DNA from: a bacterium
Lineage (GTDB): Bacteria > Patescibacteriota > Gracilibacteria > JAUYGZ01
Length of the DNA stretch: 23,761 bases
Direction of reading: 5' to 3'
Assembly (NCBI GenBank): GCA_030699855.1
Contig: JAUYKR010000025.1
Span: forward strand, 1-23,761
A program made the position numbers and the translations under genes. This document shows, piece after piece, positions 23,278 through 23,761 of the stretch; positions within the stretch are counted from its first letter, which is position 1, and each line of letters starts with the position of its first letter. A model generated the notes under the pieces. That model made no database searches. It saw nothing but the letters and a program-made list of their open reading frames with translations, and had not been told where the DNA came from.

Positions 23278-23319
23278 TTGCTCGAGTTTTGACGGTGAGT
23301 CATACTAGCCCCTTATCAT
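23278..23319 (+). promoter_or_regulatory. Candidate promoter(s) for the second DHH gene
   Basis: Two overlapping options: TTGCTC (23278-23283), 17 bp, CATACT (23301-23306); or TTGACG (23289-23294) with TATCAT (23314-23319), spacer 19. Predicted leaders are about 24 nt and about 11 nt. There is no Shine-Dalgarno. Confidence 0.45.
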
Positions 23320-23336
23320 TCTTCTGGTACATTCCC

Positions 23337-23761
23337 ATGATTCAGCTGGACGAAGCGCTCGTCAAACAGATCAAACAAAAAATAGCCGGAGCCAAAAAGA
23401 TCCTCCTGATTGCTCACAAGAACCCCGATGGGGATACGCTTGGCTCGGCGCTGGCCATGTTTTGGTATCTCCAGGGCCTGGCCAAGGATGTCGACATCTG
23501 CTCCTCCAACAAGCCCGGGGAGGGTTTGCTGTTCCTGCCCGGAACCGATCAGATAATCCACGAGATCGACGATAGTCGCTATGATCTCGTCTTCAGCTTC
23601 GATACCGCCGACCCCAAACTCAGTGGCTTTCAGGACAAACACCCCAATATTTACGCCAACAAGGAGCGGCACGTGAACATTGATCACCACAGCTCCAATT
23701 TTCTCTTCGCTGGGATCAATTTGGTGGTGACTGACGCGGCTTCGACCACGCAGGTTTTGTT
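23337..23761 (+). CDS. DHH family phosphoesterase, partial (3' end outside window)
   Basis: Open from the ATG at 23337 to the window edge, 141 codons. HKNPDGDTLGS (about 23-33), FSFDTADP and NIDHHSSN are the DHH motifs I to III expected of an NrnA/RecJ-like nanoRNase or pAp phosphatase, and TDAASTTQVL continues the family pattern. The C-terminal DHHA1 domain is not in the window. It lacks the intermediate CPR-type block seen in the gene at 10993 (the segment around ITPKRG), so the two are distinct paralogues rather than a recent duplication. Confidence 0.9.
   Translation, partial: MIQLDEALVKQIKQKIAGAKKILLIAHKNPDGDTLGSALAMFWYLQGLAKDVDICSSNKPGEGLLFLPGTDQIIHEIDDSRYDLVFSFDTADPKLSGFQDKHPNIYANKERHVNIDHHSSNFLFAGINLVVTDAASTTQVL

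Overview
The window looks like chromosomal DNA from a Candidate Phyla Radiation (Patescibacteria) bacterium. The reasons are the CPR-style protein set (DUF4012 and DUF3048 envelope proteins, NrnA-like DHH phosphoesterases, many short intergenic gaps), start codons without Shine-Dalgarno sequences, and standard use of TGA as stop (serS, the ligase fusion gene and purE all end in TGA), which argues against Gracilibacteria/Absconditabacteria. A Peribacteria/Peregrinibacteria-like origin is a guess only. No mobile element, rRNA, tRNA or CRISPR array was found.

Layout. 1-438 (-): edge-truncated secreted protein. 552-653: large inverted repeat. 718-3843 (+): serS, a membrane-anchored TPR protein and ribosomal protein L25/CTC. 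3863-6809 (+): two envelope proteins, DUF3048 then DUF4012. 6915-7355 (+): ssb, closed by a strong hairpin. 7423-10836: a self-contained module with seven identical 13-bp palindromic cores, a promoter, a small HTH protein with a C-terminal membrane anchor, a three-domain protein (ATP-grasp ligase, degenerate retropepsin-like domain, DUF1704/QEGLA metallopeptidase), and one more near-identical palindrome overlapping its stop codon. 10993-13476 (+): DHH phosphoesterase with a long disordered tail, then purE. 13491-14657 (-): membrane-anchored DsbA-like protein. 14764-19056 (-): an IleRS with two histidine-phosphatase domains inserted in frame, preceded by a T-box leader. 19477-21498 (+): FAD-dependent monooxygenase-like protein, divergent from ileS. 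21616-23091 (+): RlmD-type rRNA methyltransferase, followed by a long inverted repeat. 23337-23761 (+): a second DHH phosphoesterase, cut by the window edge.

Most interesting points. (1) The ileS leader carries a complete T-box antiterminator (7-nt bulge UGGUACC) mutually exclusive with a terminator; this is a tRNA-Ile sensing switch in an apparent CPR genome. (2) IleRS contains two complete RHG histidine-phosphatase domains. (3) The palindrome array next to a tail-anchored HTH protein could tether DNA to the membrane or autoregulate the operon. (4) The ligase/peptidase fusion joins a family that adds amino acids to proteins or peptides with a family related to the eukaryotic tubulin detyrosinase MATCAP, a possible add/remove enzyme in one chain. 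(5) Several genes have sigma70-like promoters (mostly 17-bp spacer) with a predicted mRNA start only about 12-26 nt before the start codon and no Shine-Dalgarno; this pattern was used to correct start codons.
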